From contig CAYMRR010000026.1 of the NCBI GenBank assembly GCA_964393005.1, positions 1 through 6,166 of the forward strand: DNA of 6,166 bases, read 5' to 3'. The translations under genes and the position numbers were made by a program. Source of the stretch: UBA5272 sp964393005. GTDB taxonomy: Bacteria > Patescibacteriota > Minisyncoccia > Phycocordibacterales > UBA5272. The first letter of the stretch is position 1, and every line of letters starts with the position of its first letter. This document shows, in pieces, positions 5,984 to 6,166 of this stretch. The notes under the pieces were generated by a model. It was not told the origin of the DNA, did no database searches, and saw nothing but the letters and a program-made list of their open reading frames with translations.

Positions 5984-6166
5984 TTACACAACTTTCTTTT
6001 GCCCCATTTTTAGCGTGTATCCTAATTGAGATAATTTCTCTTTTCCACGACTTTTTCCATATCTCGAAATGGCTCGATTAGTTTTGAGTTCTAATAAACT
6101 TACAAAAATAGTTTTTGTTCGACAAATGCATGCACCGATATCGGTGTGCACGATTTTCAAATTGAA
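5984..6166 (-). CDS. 3' end of an unrecognised minus-strand reading frame, cut by window edge
   Basis: An open frame of 60 codons plus TAA (5986-5984) enters from the right edge of the window. It begins FNLKIVHTDIGACICRTKT and ends in LSQLGYTLKMGQKKVV, rich in Lys and Arg in its second half. I recognise no family. 'IVHTDIG' faintly recalls the HTD-N-G motif of DDE transposases, but the following residues do not fit. In its favour are no stop for 60 codons, a stop 36 bases from a bidirectional terminator, and a composition (CpG, GTG/ACC/ATC/TGC codons) unlike the neighbour, as if a distinct gene began here. Against it, the fragment is short and a second minus frame is also open for about 40 codons in part of this stretch. 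It may be the tail of a real gene, a mobile element or a decayed remnant. Confidence 0.35.
   Translation of the reverse strand, partial: FNLKIVHTDIGACICRTKTIFVSLLELKTNRAISRYGKSRGKEKLSQLGYTLKMGQKKVV
6127..6150. repeat. GC-rich palindrome CACCGATATCGGTG with outer TGCA arms
   Basis: Positions 6133-6146 form a perfect 14-bp dyad, CACCGAT/ATCGGTG, with no spacer. Outer TGCA copies at 6127-6130 and 6147-6150 extend the symmetry if a 2-base bulge (6131-6132) is allowed. With no loop it suits a dimeric DNA-binding protein better than an RNA hairpin. It lies inside the partial minus-strand frame, so it may be merely coding sequence. Confidence 0.5.

Noticed and set aside
6110..6130. tRNA T-arm-like sequence around TTTGTTCGACAAA
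   Set aside because: Only a 4-bp stem and five-base loop form, and no acceptor, D-arm or anticodon arm could be found around it.
6069..6166. Plus-strand open frame starting ATGGCTCGATTAG
   Set aside because: It has about 32 codons with no recognisable motif, lies opposite a longer minus-strand frame, and no promoter or ribosome site was seen.
5984..6166. Transposase assignment (DDE type) from the 'HTDIG' string
   Set aside because: The context residues and the C-terminal tail do not match any transposase family I know, and no terminal inverted repeat pair can be seen in the window.

Overview
The window looks like a piece of an AT-rich bacterial chromosome, probably from the Patescibacteria/CPR (Parcubacteria-like) group. 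That placement is inference. It rests on the low GC content, the style of the short pilins (a GFTLIEL leader followed by an Arg-rich segment and a 'YP' turn), the compact type IV pilus (T4P) cluster, and the lack of a Shine-Dalgarno sequence at every start. No rRNA or other phylogenetic marker is present to prove it. Reading with the standard bacterial code gives full-length proteins, and every visible stop is TAA or TAG.

Positions 4724 down to 1 hold a T4P/competence-pilus cluster on the minus strand, read in the order pilT, pilC, a probable major pilin, pilD (prepilin peptidase), a minor pseudopilin, and a second pseudopilin cut by the left edge. pilT and pilC are separated by 4 bases and share an extended -10 promoter (TGCTATAAT). 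The pilin gene has its own extended -10 promoter (TGATATAAT) and is closed by a very strong 17-bp hairpin terminator. pilD and the two pseudopilins form a third unit behind the terminator, with a weaker promoter candidate. Together the genes encode filament subunits, the enzyme that matures them, the membrane platform (PilC) and a retraction-type ATPase (PilT). The extension ATPase PilB and the PilM/N/O alignment proteins are not in the window.

From 4725 to 4878 there is a divergent intergenic region with two back-to-back extended -10 promoters and a DnaA-box-like 9-mer between them. From 4879 to 5928, on the plus strand, is a Lys/Glu-rich protein of unknown function. Its C-terminal half is laid out like a degenerate PD-(D/E)XK nuclease fold, but this is only inference. 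It ends in a bidirectional hairpin terminator.

The last ~170 bases (about 6000-6166) differ in composition: more CpG, slightly higher GC and a GC-rich palindrome. They carry the 3' end of an unrecognised minus-strand reading frame that converges on the terminator. This may be the edge of a different, possibly acquired, gene. No stretch longer than 300 bases lacks a gene or reading frame, and I saw no tRNA, rRNA or CRISPR array.
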